From Zerene cesonia (taxonomy: Eukaryota; Arthropoda; Insecta; Lepidoptera; Pieridae), in assembly GCF_012273895.1 (NCBI RefSeq), contig NC_052111.1:1302001-1366000 (forward strand): a stretch of 64,000 bases of DNA, given 5' to 3'. The position numbers and the translations under genes were made by a program. Below are positions 30,001 to 42,927 of this stretch, in pieces (within the stretch, counting starts at the first letter, position 1; every line of letters begins with the position of its first letter). The notes beneath the pieces were generated by a model. That model saw only the letters and a program-made list of their open reading frames with translations. It was not told the origin of the DNA and ran no database searches.

Positions 30001-32493
30001 AAAAAGTCTAGAAAGATTACCAGTAACTTATTATTAGTAAGATGGAGATACGCGATGATTTTCTTATTACATATATTTTTTATAATTATAATACATAAAT
30101 ATAACATGTATACACATATTTATTTTATTTTGTTATCTACATTATTATATTTGATTCATTAAATATAAACACTCCTGCTCTTTATGTATGATTATAAAAA
30201 AATGGGATACGTACATACAATAAAACTAATATAGCACATAAGAAATAGCGGTTTAGAAAATTATAAAGGATTATTGAATAATATAATTACGTTTTGAAGA
30301 TATAGGTAACATTTTTGAGGTCAACGCTGTGCCAGGTGGCCGGAAAGCTTGAGTCACGTTTGTAAAGTAGGTCATAGGTTTGTGGGAAATATATCTGAAC
30401 TTTTTGGTAACATTAAACGATTTCGGATAACTATTAACACAATATTTTGTACAATTAGTCATGAGTGAATTCCAATATCGAAACTGGCGGGGAATTTATA
30501 ATTACAACAGACTTGTTCACAAAGCTTTATGTATTTCATTGTTTCGCTCACATTTCAGGCATCTGTGCTACTTAAGAATTTGAAAATTATTTTTCAGTAA
30601 ATTCAGTTTGGAATTTTCATAGAAAAATAATTATTTGTGTTATTGAGCTATAACTAGCCATTTTATTTTATATTTTTATGTATGCATTGTTCTCATACAA
30701 AAAAATGCATATTCTGGGAGCCACGGATAACGTAGTTACTTTCGTATGTATGTGAGTATATATTTAATAGACTAAATTCCAGATACTTTTAGAGAAGGCA
30801 TAACTTAGTATTTCTACTGTAAATATGTCTTTGATATGTACGGAAACAGGATTGTAGCATCTACAGCCACGAGCGTAGTCAGGCCATTATATTGTGTGGA
30901 AGGCTCTAAACATGAAATGTCTATACATATAGAAATATACGAATAAGCCTAAATTACATTTTAACACAAAAAGAGCTTCCTCAAGAAATTTTGGGAGTTC
31001 TATATCGAGTAGTGAAACAGTATAGAATAAATAACAAAAAATAGCTTTAAATTAAATAGGACAAGGGGTGTTTGTACCGCTAAAATCACCCTGGTTACCA
31101 ATAGATGGCATACCTATAGCATGCATTATGTTTCAATCACGTATATAGATAGAAATGCAAATAAAAACCAAAAAAGTACACGGTGTATGCGACACGTGGT
31201 ATTCCCACGTTTGAAATAATCAAAACTTCACATTCACAATTGCTTAATTAATGGAGTTAATTACAATTCGTAACTAGTTAAGTAGTTAATATCGTACCAG
31301 TTGCGAAAATATAACGAATGTTGCCGATTCTTTTTATGTCAGGTTTGTTATAGATAAAGTAATCAATGATTGTGGTGCGTGGTAGCGCTTTATAGTAATG
31401 TAATAAGTATCAGAAAATGATTTAATGCCAAAAAAAATTTTTTAAGCGGAACCCTCAAGCAAATTTTCAGAGGGATCAAAGTTCGTGACTTTTTATATTT
31501 ATAATTTTTTACGGCTGAAGAAAGAAAATAATCGGAAATTAAAATACTACTGTTCTAGACGTATTCATTGAATAAAAATGCAAAAACGTTATACCTAAAA
31601 TATAAGAATTTCGTAAGATCAAAAGTTACCGAAAAAAACTATCCGAATATCTGAAAGGTTATTAAAATTGTTTATCTGAGCAAGTGTAAGATTTTATAGT
31701 TTGTTTATATATTTCCTAATAAAATAACAATTCATAGCTATTAACAAATTCATACGTAAAATGGTTCACATCAAGGTATCAATTGCTCAAGTAAATGAAA
31801 TAATTGAAGCTATTCGAGGTATTTGTCTAATTGGAGTGGCAGTCATACTAATTTCAATTTAAAATAAAAATATTTCTATTGAAGTAATACTTTTTCATTG
31901 AGAATAGTATATTAGAAATTACACTAACCTACCTAGTCATTAAATGCATATACGATCAATGATTAAATATTGATAATTTTTTTGAGTTATTGATCCAATA
32001 ACAACAAGGTGTGCATTTCAAATAATTACTTAGTTCTTTGTAGCTAGTTGCTTTCAAATTAAAAAGAGAAGTAAGGAAAATCAGAAGACGAATATTTATT
32101 AATTGGATCTACTCCAAATAAACAACTGATACAAATCTAACAATTGAAAATGGTTTAGTCTGTCTGTATCGTATTGGATTTTTTTTTTATAATATAAAAC
32201 AGTATCCAATTTTCTTTAAAGAATAACTGCTATGATATATGTCATATAATTTTGAGGAGTGGTTATGTAATAGGGGATAAAAAATAAATGCGTGACTGAG
32301 TCATTAATTAAATGATGTGAATAAGTCATTAATTAAATGATAGTCTTTAAAAATAATGATTTTTTGCTAAAGTAAACAATTGAGAGATGTCGAGTGTCTA
32401 ATCACAAAAAAGTCATACTGCCTCCTTTCCTGAGAAAAAAATTACGTAATCCAGCAAATCGCTTGCCGCGGCCAAATAGCTTGTTATGTATCA
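27015..32493. other. Gene-free AT-rich DNA
   Basis: I read both strands and found no exon with convincing splice sites and no recognisable protein. A short tandem duplication, TCATTAATTAAATGAT, is at 32301-32316 and 32326-32341. If 26868-27014 and 34044-34090 belong to one gene, this is its first intron. Confidence 0.4.
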
Positions 32494-32706
32494 CTAGCTG
32501 TGACCCGCGGTTGAAACCGCGTAAGTCCGTATCCCGTAGGAATATCGGTATAAAAAGTGCCTATGTGTTATTTCAGATGTCCAGCTATCTACGAAGCAAA
32601 TTTCATTGCAATCGGTTCAGTAGTTTTTGCGTGAAAGAGTAACAGACGCACGCATACATATGCATCCATCCTCACAAACTTTCGCATTTATAGTATTATT
32701 ATATTA
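32494..32706 (-). mobile_element. Non-autonomous Helitron
   Basis: Starts with CTAGCTGTGACCCGCGG, which is the reverse complement of a CTAG 3' end with its adjacent hairpin, then 'gtatcccgtaggaatatcgg', 'gcaatcggttcagtagtttt' and 'acaaactttcgcatttatag'. This is the common lepidopteran family, also at 42181 and 42738. The strand is set by taking CTAG as the 3' end. Confidence 0.75.
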
Positions 32707-32820
32707 TTCGCCATTAGATGTCAGGAAGAATCATAATAAATTGGGACTACTCAAACGCAAGTAAGTTTAAGTCGATAAAACACGAATAAAACACGAATAT
32801 GACATTTTCTAAAAAAAAAT

Positions 32821-32931
32821 CCTAGCTATATCGATTTATCGCCCCCGAAACCCCCTATATACAAAATTTTATGAAAATCGCTGGAGCCGATTCCGAGATT
32901 CCAAATATATATATATATATATATATATATA
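32821..32931. mobile_element. Transposon fragment with (AT)n tail
   Basis: Starts 'cctagctatatcgatttatc' followed by 'gcccccgaaaccccc', continues 'atgaaaatcgctggagccga', and ends in about 26 bp of (AT)n. The layout (CTAG end, then an 'aaaatcg...gag' block) is Helitron-like, but it is a different family from its neighbour. Confidence 0.5.
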
Positions 32932-34043
32932 CAAGAATTGCTCGTTTAAAGGTATAAGATTTAAGGTCTTTTTTGTCTACAAAATACTAAATCAACTACG
33001 TGTTTCGTAGTTAACAGTTATCTATTAAACATTCACTACGAAACAATTGCAATAAATTCGTTTTAAAATATACAATATGTACACGTAACAGCTGTATATA
33101 ATAAATTACAAAATGTTGTAACGCATATCCAACAATACCAAGAATGTATCTGTATGAAGTCATCGCGCTTTATACAAAATTTCAAACCCTTTCTCAAAAG
33201 TCAATGACATGCTGTCATACACACTAGCCGGTATTCGTATGCATTTCGTTATTCGTATGTAATAAATAGCCAATAGGTATAATTAGTTATAACTGTTGTT
33301 TAGTCTATTGAAATAGACTTAGAACACTAATGCAAGCTGTTACTATGCCGAATTTGTGGAATAAAAACATTTAGTTCGAGTAAAGATTACTGTTTTTCCT
33401 CACAACCTTCATCTTTTAAATCGTTGATGATTAATTCTTTATAGGTGTTAAACGAAATATTTTAGTAATTATAAATTAGACACGTCGGTGATATCATACA
33501 GCACCGCCGTTGTTTTGAGTGTGTTTGAGTTATTTTGATGATAATGTTGTTGTTTTCAGATAAGACGTCCAGTAAAGAAATAATAAATACACGGTTAAAT
33601 GTGTAAATCTATAACGGAACAGTTTTTATAGAGCTCTTCTTTACTACGACTTAAAAAAAACTTACCTAAATTACAAGTGACCTACACATTAAATTACAAA
33701 AAAAAAAAATATACTTCAACATAATATTTGTGGGTGATCCTAAACTAAAAATTAAATGTTAGTTAAACGGCAAAAGTACATAACAACTTATACGAACAGG
33801 ATATTAAGCAAAGCTTCTAGTAAAAACAGATCTTAAATCATGTTAGCAGTTACTGCCATCAATCTGTTCATAGAAATATGACTAAAACGTTTTATATTTA
33901 TATTGTCTATGCAAATTTTTATAAACATGTCGTCGCTTCCTTGTATATAATAACTCATTGAAAGACATTCGCTTGTCCTCTAAATTCCATAAATAGAAAA
34001 AACTACATATAACGTAATGTAAAAACATGTTTATTTTTTACAG
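32932..34043. other. Gene-free AT-rich DNA
   Basis: No exon or repeat supported. A possible acceptor 'gttgttttcag' ends at 33560, but the sequence after it (about 16 open codons, then a stop) does not make a convincing exon. Confidence 0.4.
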
Positions 34044-34090
34044 GTCTGGTAGCGCATGACAATATGGAAAAGGAAAAAATAATGTTTAAG
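34044..34090 (+). CDS. Candidate mini-exon with start codon, unidentified gene
   Basis: The sequence 'tttttacag' comes directly before it and 'aag|gtaaga' ends it, so both splice sites are strong. One frame is open throughout (LVAHDNMEKEKIMFK) and ends at phase 0. The inner ATG (MEKEKIMFK) has A at -3 and G at +4, a good start context. The other two frames are closed or end quickly. It could be the first coding exon after the candidate leader at 26868-27014. I could not find the next exon in the window, and the peptide is too short to identify. Confidence 0.4.
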
Positions 34091-35049
34091 GTAAGATTTA
34101 TATTTTATACAATTTTTATAAGGATCATAAGTACCTACTCACATATTCGAACATTAGGTACCTTCATTATTCATATTCGTATTTTACTGACGTATGTATT
34201 TCTCATTGTAATCCTGAACAATTGTTTTTTGTTATTTTCCTTGACACAACACTTTAATTGTGTTCAGTTAAATTTACAAATGCATTGATAATTAATCAGA
34301 ACGAGACCTAAAATACAGTATTTAAGAAAATAAAGTAAGCAATTTTATGGAAAGAGATCAAGGTTATAATTGATGGGTCTCACTAATGTAACCATTTTAT
34401 TATTAACGTATCAAATCATTATATAATTGCGAAACCTACCTATGTTTCTTGAAGAACAAAAATTATAAATAACAATTGGACTCACCAGTAAAGAAATATC
34501 TACCAAATACCACTTAAAAAAAAAAATGACTTTTTCTACTTATTTATTTACACTCGCTTAATGTTGACGAGCATACTTGATCTGTATATTAATATACAAT
34601 AATAAAAAATAGGTTTCGAGCCAAATGAGTAACCTTAGTCTGTATGGGAAAGAAAGACAAGAAAAAGCGAGTAATCCATAGAGCCATTCTTTACACTCAT
34701 TATACATAGTACAATTTCGCAACAATCTTATATATAAATTTATAGAATGCACACACTACACAGTTCATTTATCCGTTACCCTTTACAAAAAAAAAAACGA
34801 CCATTAAACAGATTTCGATGCTGTTTACATTGAACCGTTGACACGATTCTGACATTTTGTCCCACGGCCACGCTCCGAACAAATGTTTAATGCCTCTGTC
34901 AATAATATGACGAATTGGATAGTCGCTCTGATAATGAATTTAAAACATTTCGTGTCAAACGATTAGGCGTCCCTACTTAGTATTATCACTTCTAATCGTA
35001 ATAAATACTTTAATTGAACTTGAAAAAAAGTATTTTTCTTCGCACGTGT

Positions 35050-35400
35050 TTGGCTAGAGCACTCTACGACGCGAATTGGCCAGCTCAGCCAGAAGATCAG
35101 CGTGAAGTAGCCAAAAAATGATAACTGTGTTTCGTTTTATGAGTGATATACTTTTATTCTGGTCGCCAATACTTTTTTTAACCCTTACCTCCTGCGGGCA
35201 CCGCATTTATGGATACCTAACCTATGTAAATGACTATGGGCGGCTGTGATGATAGCTTTCCATGAGATCGCGGTCCCTGACAAAGGGGGATGCCCTTTCG
35301 CGTGTCGCTACCAGGGTGAACCCTCACTTCACCCACGCGTTCGTGCTAAGATTTAGTAGCCATTCAGGCTGACATCGAAAAACACTACAATATAAAATTA
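35050..35400. mobile_element. Retroelement remnants
   Basis: Two GC-richer patches, at 35045-35120 ('ggccagctcagccagaagat' then 'cagcgtgaagtagcc') and at 35185-35395 ('gatcgcggtccctgacaaag', 'accctcacttcacccacgcg'), look like 3' parts of lepidopteran LINEs. No long frame is left. Confidence 0.4.
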
Positions 35401-35622
35401 CCATGAGATGAAGAACCAGCTCTGTTGCTCGCTTAGTTGCAACATGAAATAAGAACATTTAATTCAATTTTTTGTTTATACAGTGGATATATTAGTAAGA
35501 TGCATGGAGATGTTTTTTATTTAAACGTTGTAAAATAATTATATCGTTATTTCTTATATTATTAAATGTAGCAATAAATTGCATACCTTTTTCCCTCAGT
35601 CAGCTCATTTGAAATGCATTAA

Positions 35623-35788
35623 TCTATACTAATAATAAAGCTGAAGAGTTTGTTTGTTTGTTTGAACGCACTAATATCAGGAACTACTGATCCGATTTGA
35701 AAAATTCTTTCATTGTTAGATAGCCCATATATTGAGGAAGGCTATACGCTATACATGTACCACGGGCGAAGCCGAAACGGACCGCTAG
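35623..35788 (+). mobile_element. Short Helitron with both ends intact
   Basis: The 166-bp element runs from TCTATACTAATA to CCGCTAG and sits between A and T, as expected for Helitron insertion at AT. Inside are 'gaagagtttgtttgtttgtt', 'actgatccgatttgaaaaat' and, near the 3' end, 'gggcgaagccgaaacgg'. It has no coding capacity, so its movement would need proteins from elsewhere. Decayed antisense relatives are at 45407-45560 and 54078-54190. Confidence 0.8.
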
Positions 35789-38700
35789 TTCATTAAAAAG
35801 TAAAAATATATTGGATAATATTCATATTGCAATAACTTTTATTTTTGTAGCATAATTTTATGGACCATTATTATAATCTCTCCTTTAAATTTAAGCCGTT
35901 CTATTTTAGAAATAAAATCGATTCGTAACGGAACACTAATATTCTGATTGATTTTTTTTCTTATGAATATATTACATCTTTCAAAATAAAGAACAAATTA
36001 CGTAAATTTTAGGTCCTACATACCGTAGCTGATGGCGCTTTTCATTGCTATATTAAAAAAATGTTTAAATATAATATACAAATTTATGTGTTTGATAAAA
36101 AGAATTAGTATTTAAATAAAACCGATTACTACACAAAACAAAAAAATTGTTATAAAACATATATGCATACACTAAATATATAAGATGCATGAAAGAATAG
36201 AATACTTATTGTATTCGATTTTTTATGACTATGATACGTAATAAGATTACATATCAATAATATTCATGATATTCTGTTTTAAAGTCAAAAACTTTATCGG
36301 CTTTAACTATTCAAAAGCCACAATGTAAGTAATAGAGTCATAATTATGGTAATGAGATTATATTATAGCGTATTGGTTGGACAGCAGATTTGTCATTCTA
36401 TTGTATTATAAATATTCAATTTCGTGACCATTCATAACATACATTATGACTTATGTAAAGCGTTTCGATTATGTCATTGTGATCTAGTATTTTATTAAAT
36501 TATATCGAGATTTGTCATAGATTTACTATAATTTGGATGAATATTAGCTATAAAAAAGAAGTTTATTTAAATCTATTTTATATTTATCTATTGTAATCTG
36601 ATTGTCACGTAGTCAACAAATATATTCAATAATGTGTTAAATAATTAATACTAATAGAAAAAAATAATAAACACAAAAAATCGCTTTAATAAATAGTAAA
36701 CCTTCATTTTTATTATCCTTCACTACTCGCTATACTCAACGCAATGGTGAAATCCCCGTTTATGGTTTAATTCTTTTAGATTATCATATTGAGATAAACA
36801 CATATGCGGTGAAGGACTTCACAGGCTGTGCTTAGTTGGTCAAGGAATTCCTTAATAATAAATTTAATTCACCCTCAACTATATATACACTTTGAGACGC
36901 TTATTAAAGATTATATGAGTGTAAAATATTACAGGGCCAATTTTCATATTTTGTAAGTTATTAATATACAGTCCTTTTATGTCACAAATCCGTTTTCACT
37001 GCGGCTATAAATTGACAGCTTACGAGAAACATTTATTTTATCTGTCCACATGTCATGCCTTGTTTATGAAAATTGCGTAAACGTGCAACTGCAATAGTTT
37101 TCAGTTGAGGACATTAACATTAGCATAACTGTAAGAGTGATATATTTCAAATTATAAGCCAATAAATAATATGTTAATATATTAAATATTGAACAAATTT
37201 AATATTTAATAAGGGTTTGTTATTTCTACCTATATTATTCATATTTCTATGCATTTTTTGGATATGCTGGAAGGAATAGTTTTGACAAATATTATTAAAA
37301 TAAATTAGTGTAAAATTTCAATAAACACAAAAAAACGTGATATTATATAAATATTATTATGTGAAGGTTAAATCCATAAAGATAAGTTAAATATCTACAA
37401 TACATCAAGGAAAAATGTACATCTACCAATAAAAATCCTAAATATATAACGACATATTTTTAAAAAGCTTATACAACTTTAATATATTACGTCAAGCCAG
37501 TATTTAACAGCTAGTATTTGCATACGATTTCTCAATAGATATAAATCTGATAGCTAAATCGTGATTCTGAGGCATTCCACACATATCTCATCCACTTGTT
37601 CATTAGTCGAGCCTACCTACTCCCATTGTCTTGTGCTTCAAAGTCATGTGTCTCTGCCCTAACACAGCTCACCTTCGCTTTTATAGTATGTGGTTTACCT
37701 TAGGTATTTTTGTAATAATACATTAATTTTATTCTCTTAGGTGCTTGCATCATTCATTATTAAATATTAAGCAAGTCTTATCTTAAATTCGGTGCATAAA
37801 TGATAGTAATTCTAGTGTTATTTATCATTTATATTTTTGGAACATTCCAAGTTATATGGACAAAAATAACAATTATCTCAATCTACTTATTTATTTATAA
37901 AGTTTCGACTTTGTATGTTTGATAAGACGCTATTATTCTTATACTATTAAACAAAGCACGTGTGTGGAGCATTTATTTAGTTATGAAAACACGTGATTGT
38001 AGCGTATGTTGTTTTCATAGCTTAATAAAAATAATGACACCAAATATTGAGGAAAATTTTATTGTTACAAGAAACTGTTTATCTTATTGATTGTATAATA
38101 ATTGATAAATATATATAGACGAAATGTGGAAGAACGGAGGTGAATGACTACTAGGGACTGGGGGAATTGGAAAATTAAATCTTTATTGTTTTACTTCTTT
38201 TGAGAGTTACCACTTTACGGATCGGGTTGAAATTTGGCATGCAAATAGATAAGAAAGAATTTTGATAGACTCTACCCCCAAGAGTATAAAGTATCGGATT
38301 AAAGTTTGTACCATGAATATGTATTAAGACCGAAAGAAATGAAGCTGCGGGCAACAAACAACCCACCTCTATTATCTATAGTTCATAAGACGTTCTCAGT
38401 TTAAGAAAAAAAAAAAATTAATATACTATATATATATATAATGCCACTAATATTATGATCACCTTGAAATCAATATTGGTTAAATACGTAGAAGTGGTGA
38501 GAGATCCAAACGGGTTCGATGTCACGGCTTTCGCAATGGGTCAAGGTCCACATAATGCACGCAAATTCTTTCTTAGGGTTGCCATCTTAAATATAAATAT
38601 CTAAAGAAATCCTTAAAGTTGGTCCGCTTTCATAGACTACATTAGCATTTATTTATTTTTAATGTGAATTGTTATTGTGCCAGTGCCTGATTCACAAAAT

Positions 38701-41700
38701 TAATTATTGTTTTCTATATAAGTAGGTACATTCGATTTCCATAGAAATAATTTTTAATTCTGGGTTTTCGCTTGTAATGAAGCTAGGTTATTTCTTTAAT
38801 ATTTTCAATTCAGTTGAAATTACATATCTATTAACACTAAATTGTCATATTTGAACCTACGCAAAGGCATATTATTACGTTAATTAATTACAGGTTGAGT
38901 CTGTTATTGTCAATTGTATTCTAATCGTTCAGTATAGGCAATAATACGAAGGTTGATCCTGTCACGAATTCATCTCGACAGCAAAACTGATGCAGATATA
39001 TTGACAAACTATGATTGAAACCAAATGACAGTGAGACATATTTTTTATTGCGCATATTATAACAATTGAACTCACGCATTCAACAAATTACACTGTTAAT
39101 TGCCAACTGCCTACGATTACGAGATACATTTTTATTGAAGTTTCTTATTAAATAAATAAATTATTTCAAAAAATGTTGCACGCTATATTCTGCGAATTAA
39201 ATGAAATATAACATTATTTATCACTATAGATCTAATTTCGAATTAAGAATTAGATATAAGCTATGTTGAAAAGTAAACATTTGTCTCGTCTTGTGCAATT
39301 ATTTGCGTAATAAATCACATTCGCAAACAGTGTGATAATTATTCGCCCGTCTGGAAAAATTAGTGTCGTCTAGTTAAATGATAATAGGACCACTTAGTGG
39401 AGCGAGCAAAACAAAGTGTTTGATAAGGGCCTTGGAATTGGGGCGGACTGATAAAGACAACGTGAGCGCTCGACCGTCGCGTTGTAACAATGTTTGTTCT
39501 TCATATCTTTGATAATTCGCGACGTACGCTTAGAAACAAACGAAATATATATGTATAGCACTATCAAATGGCAATAGAATTTTAGGAAGTAGTTAAACGT
39601 TTGATTGATATGTCATTTTTAAGCGTGAACTTTTGACAGTATACGTAATTTCATTATAGATAAACATAATTAAGTGTTTCCATTTTTAAATAGGTACGAA
39701 TTGTATGCAATTCAGTTAACTGCATATGTGTTGATGTTTAAGAAGGATTGATTGGGAGACTTAACAATTTTTCTGGTAACCGTAAAGAAAAGGATATGGG
39801 TCTTATTATATATCATTTTGTTTGCGGTTATTCTTCGTAATTAACGTGAATTACGGTATAGTATATTTTCTTATCACATCACAAGTTCGGCGATATGTTA
39901 CTTTTCATAAGTCACCGTAAAAAGTTTTAACCTTGATCCACTAACAGTTATTCAGTGTCACTTGAGTGGCATACCATTCATTGGCGCCAGTTCGTTTAAT
40001 CAAATGTCAAAGTCATCCTATAGGTACCGTGAGATTGTTCCAAAAATATATAATACACGGATACAATAAAGCCCTTTGTTATTCTTTTTATTTATCTTAA
40101 CTAGAAAACATTAATTAACTTGTTTTTAAACTGTAAAAACAAAGTTAAATTAATAATGTAAGTTAGATAAGATTATTGAGGTATGTGTAAATAATATTAT
40201 TTATGTAATTTGGTATCATCACTATTTGTGAGGATAATAGAGAACTTTGTAGAGGGTATCTATATAAAAATCACCAATGGAACATAGTACGATATCAGAT
40301 TTCCAATCAATGACGGCACTAAAATATGCGTAGCATGCTCCAATAAAAAAAATCAATAGCTTTTGAACGTCGTTATGTTACATACACTTATGTTTATGAG
40401 CAATAAATAAATGTATAACATATTTTTTATTTATACAATTGGATTCGAGATTCATTTCAAGATCTTTTTAATATCTAAGTCTTGTTAGATACAGGTAACT
40501 TTTACTCTCGTGAATTAAATTGCATATTGCGAAACAGTTTACCCACAAGCTTGCATAAAACAATACAAATACTTTTTTAAGACTGCAATGAGGTTCATAA
40601 AGTACAATAATAAAATGTCAAGGTTAAAATGTCCAATTGTTCATTTGATGAGTCGCACGGATGTAACTAAATCTAACCGAGATATTATAGTTATACTGTT
40701 ATGGTTTGAATTAATCCGCCCAAGCTTCGTATAAAAATCGTGACTGTTTAAAGGTTGTTTATTAAGATGTTTTTTGTTGTAGTTTTTATTGCAAATCAAA
40801 TATATAACTGGCTTTATGTAAAGTCTATTACGATATTCTAATGCTGTGCATTTTGAAAAGCATCAATGCTGCAGAAATGTTTGAGCACAGATAACATATT
40901 ACTATACTAGTTTGAGTGAAATTAAAGTGTTAATCCACATACGTTTTCCTTTTCATTAATATATGCAATAGCTACATTCCATCTACTATTATCTATACTA
41001 TTTCATTCATAGCTTTTCGCTATTCTTCAGAATTTCCATGTGTAAATTTATTTTATGTTTTATTGCATAATCTGTCAATATATATTGGTGTTATTCAACA
41101 TTTATGGAATGTATAATTAGAGCGGAGTCTGGTGTTCTTCTATTTTTCTTAATCTATTCAACTTATTATGTTTAATTAACTTAATCATATGATTAAACAT
41201 TATAGCCTACGTATTCTTTGCATTAAGGTATAATTTTCACGTGAGTAAGGGTAATGAACAGAAAGAAATCTGATTTTGAATTCTTGCGAATGAATTTTTA
41301 ATTGACAAGCACTTTTCGATTTGAAAAAAAAACTCAATGTTCACTGATACCTGATACCAGTTTCTAAGAATATAGTGGAAGTGAATTCCAGTTAAAATAA
41401 ATAAGTACAATTAAACAGAAAATACTGAACCTTACAAAGTTTTGTTCCTGCATTGTAAATGTTGAACTTTTTGTGGTTTATTTGCCGGAAATATAAATGT
41501 CGAGTAAATATTAAATCATAAGGATATCTGAAGTATTTATAACCATTAACCTTTTTTAGAATTTCCTAACAAGTAAGGTGCTGCAGGATATGCCTGAGAT
41601 TCTTTAGTTTATTCCATCGTCTAACGTACTTTCTGTGCAGAATGGACAATAAATTGAACAATGCCATCCCTTTATATTCGTCGAAAATTAATCCAATTGA

Positions 41701-41708
41701 TAATATAT
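35789..41708. other. Gene-free AT-rich DNA
   Basis: No coding exon is supported. About 38180-38350 and 38480-38580 look like transposon pieces ('cggatcgggttgaaatttgg'; 'ggtcaaggtccacataatgc'). The rest shows nothing beyond AT-rich sequence. Confidence 0.4.
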
Positions 41709-42000
41709 CATCATCATCAGCCCTTAACTATCCACTGCTGGATATAGGCCTCTCCTAAGGCACGGGGATGTAAGGGAGCACAACCACATCTGAGTGCTTC
41801 AAAAGTCAACCTCACCTTCACGTGGTGCATCCTGATAAACAACGGACGAGGCTCTGACGACCGAAATGATGGCGGTATAACCATCCAAAGTGTGGCATAG
41901 TTAAATTTAATAACCCGGTGATGGGCAGCAGCATCGCCGGTAAGAAAAAAGCTATGCTCTGCGGTCGCCAACCCGCATGCCCAGTGTGGCGACTATGGGC
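41709..42000. mobile_element. LINE 3'-end remnant
   Basis: Starts with the 'tcatcatcatcagcc' tail, then 'ccactgctggatataggcct'. This is a very common 3' end of lepidopteran LINEs read from the tail inwards. It is GC-richer than its surroundings, and the short ORFs on both strands come from this. Confidence 0.65.
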
Positions 42001-42180
42001 ATTTACCTCAAATGATAATATATACCTATTAAAAAAAACAATACCTATTAACGAGTTTAATTTAAGAACCAAACACAACCTAGGATATAACTTCGTGTTA
42101 TTTTTTATGGGTCTATAATATCCTCAAGTCTGTTTAACAAATCTAGCACTTCTTTTAGTTCTTTTTCATTTTATTTTATA

Positions 42181-42380
42181 CTAGCTGCGCCCCGCGGTTT
42201 CACCCGCGTAAGTCTGTATCCCGTAGGAATATCGGGATGAAAGTTGCCTATATGTTATTCCAGTTGTCCAGCAGCCAAATTTCATTGCAACCGGTTCAGT
42301 AGTTTTTGTGTGAAAGAGCAACAAACGTATACACATTCTTACAAACTTTCGCATTTATTAGGATCGCATATTAGTAGGAT
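42181..42380 (-). mobile_element. Non-autonomous Helitron
   Basis: CTAGCTGCGCCCCGCGG at one end, with the hairpin-forming pair CCCGCGG/CCCGCG; 'ttgcaaccggttcagtagtt' in the middle; 'agtaggat' at the other end. Same family as at 32494 and 42738. Confidence 0.8.
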
Positions 42381-42737
42381 TTAATTTTTATTTTTAGGTT
42401 ATTTTTAACTGACTTTTGATGTCACCGCATATGTATGTGTATCTCGTCTAGATGTGTTTTGAATGGTTGCATATATTGCCTAATTAATTGTGGCTATTCA
42501 GTCATTCAAATAAAAACTATTTTTGACCGTTCAAAAGCATCCAAATAATATTGTAAGAAAATTCGAATTTGTCAAAAGCTTATCGTACTTTTTTTTAAAT
42601 TATAGTACTGGGGTTTTGAATATAATTCTCAATGTTGCCAACGAAAGCATCCTATCACAAAAGCTTCCCATGCCAATTTAGTTGCATATCGCTCAGATTG
42701 TGTTTCAATAGAACACCATTGATCATAAATATTTAGC

Positions 42738-42927
42738 AATACCGCCCCGCGGTTTCACCCGCGTAAGTCCGTATCCAGTAGGAATAAAAGTTGCCTATAT
42801 GTTATTCTAGTTGTCCAGCTATCTACGTACCAAATTTCATTGCAACCGGTTTAGTAGTTTTTGCGTTATAGAGCAACAAACACACACACATCCTTACAAA
42901 CTTTCGCATTTATAATATAAGTAGGAT
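42738..42927 (-). mobile_element. Non-autonomous Helitron, CTAG end degraded
   Basis: Same family as the copy at 42181, only 360 bp away and in the same orientation. It begins 'taccgccccgcggtttcacc' in place of CTAGC and ends 'ataagtaggat'. Confidence 0.75.

Noticed and set aside
33550..33605. Possible small exon after 'gttgttttcag'
   Set aside because: The open frame stops after about 16 codons and no donor follows at a sensible place.
41717..42118. ORFs of 66-86 codons on both strands
   Set aside because: They fall in a GC-rich LINE 3'-end remnant and overlap one another in several frames.
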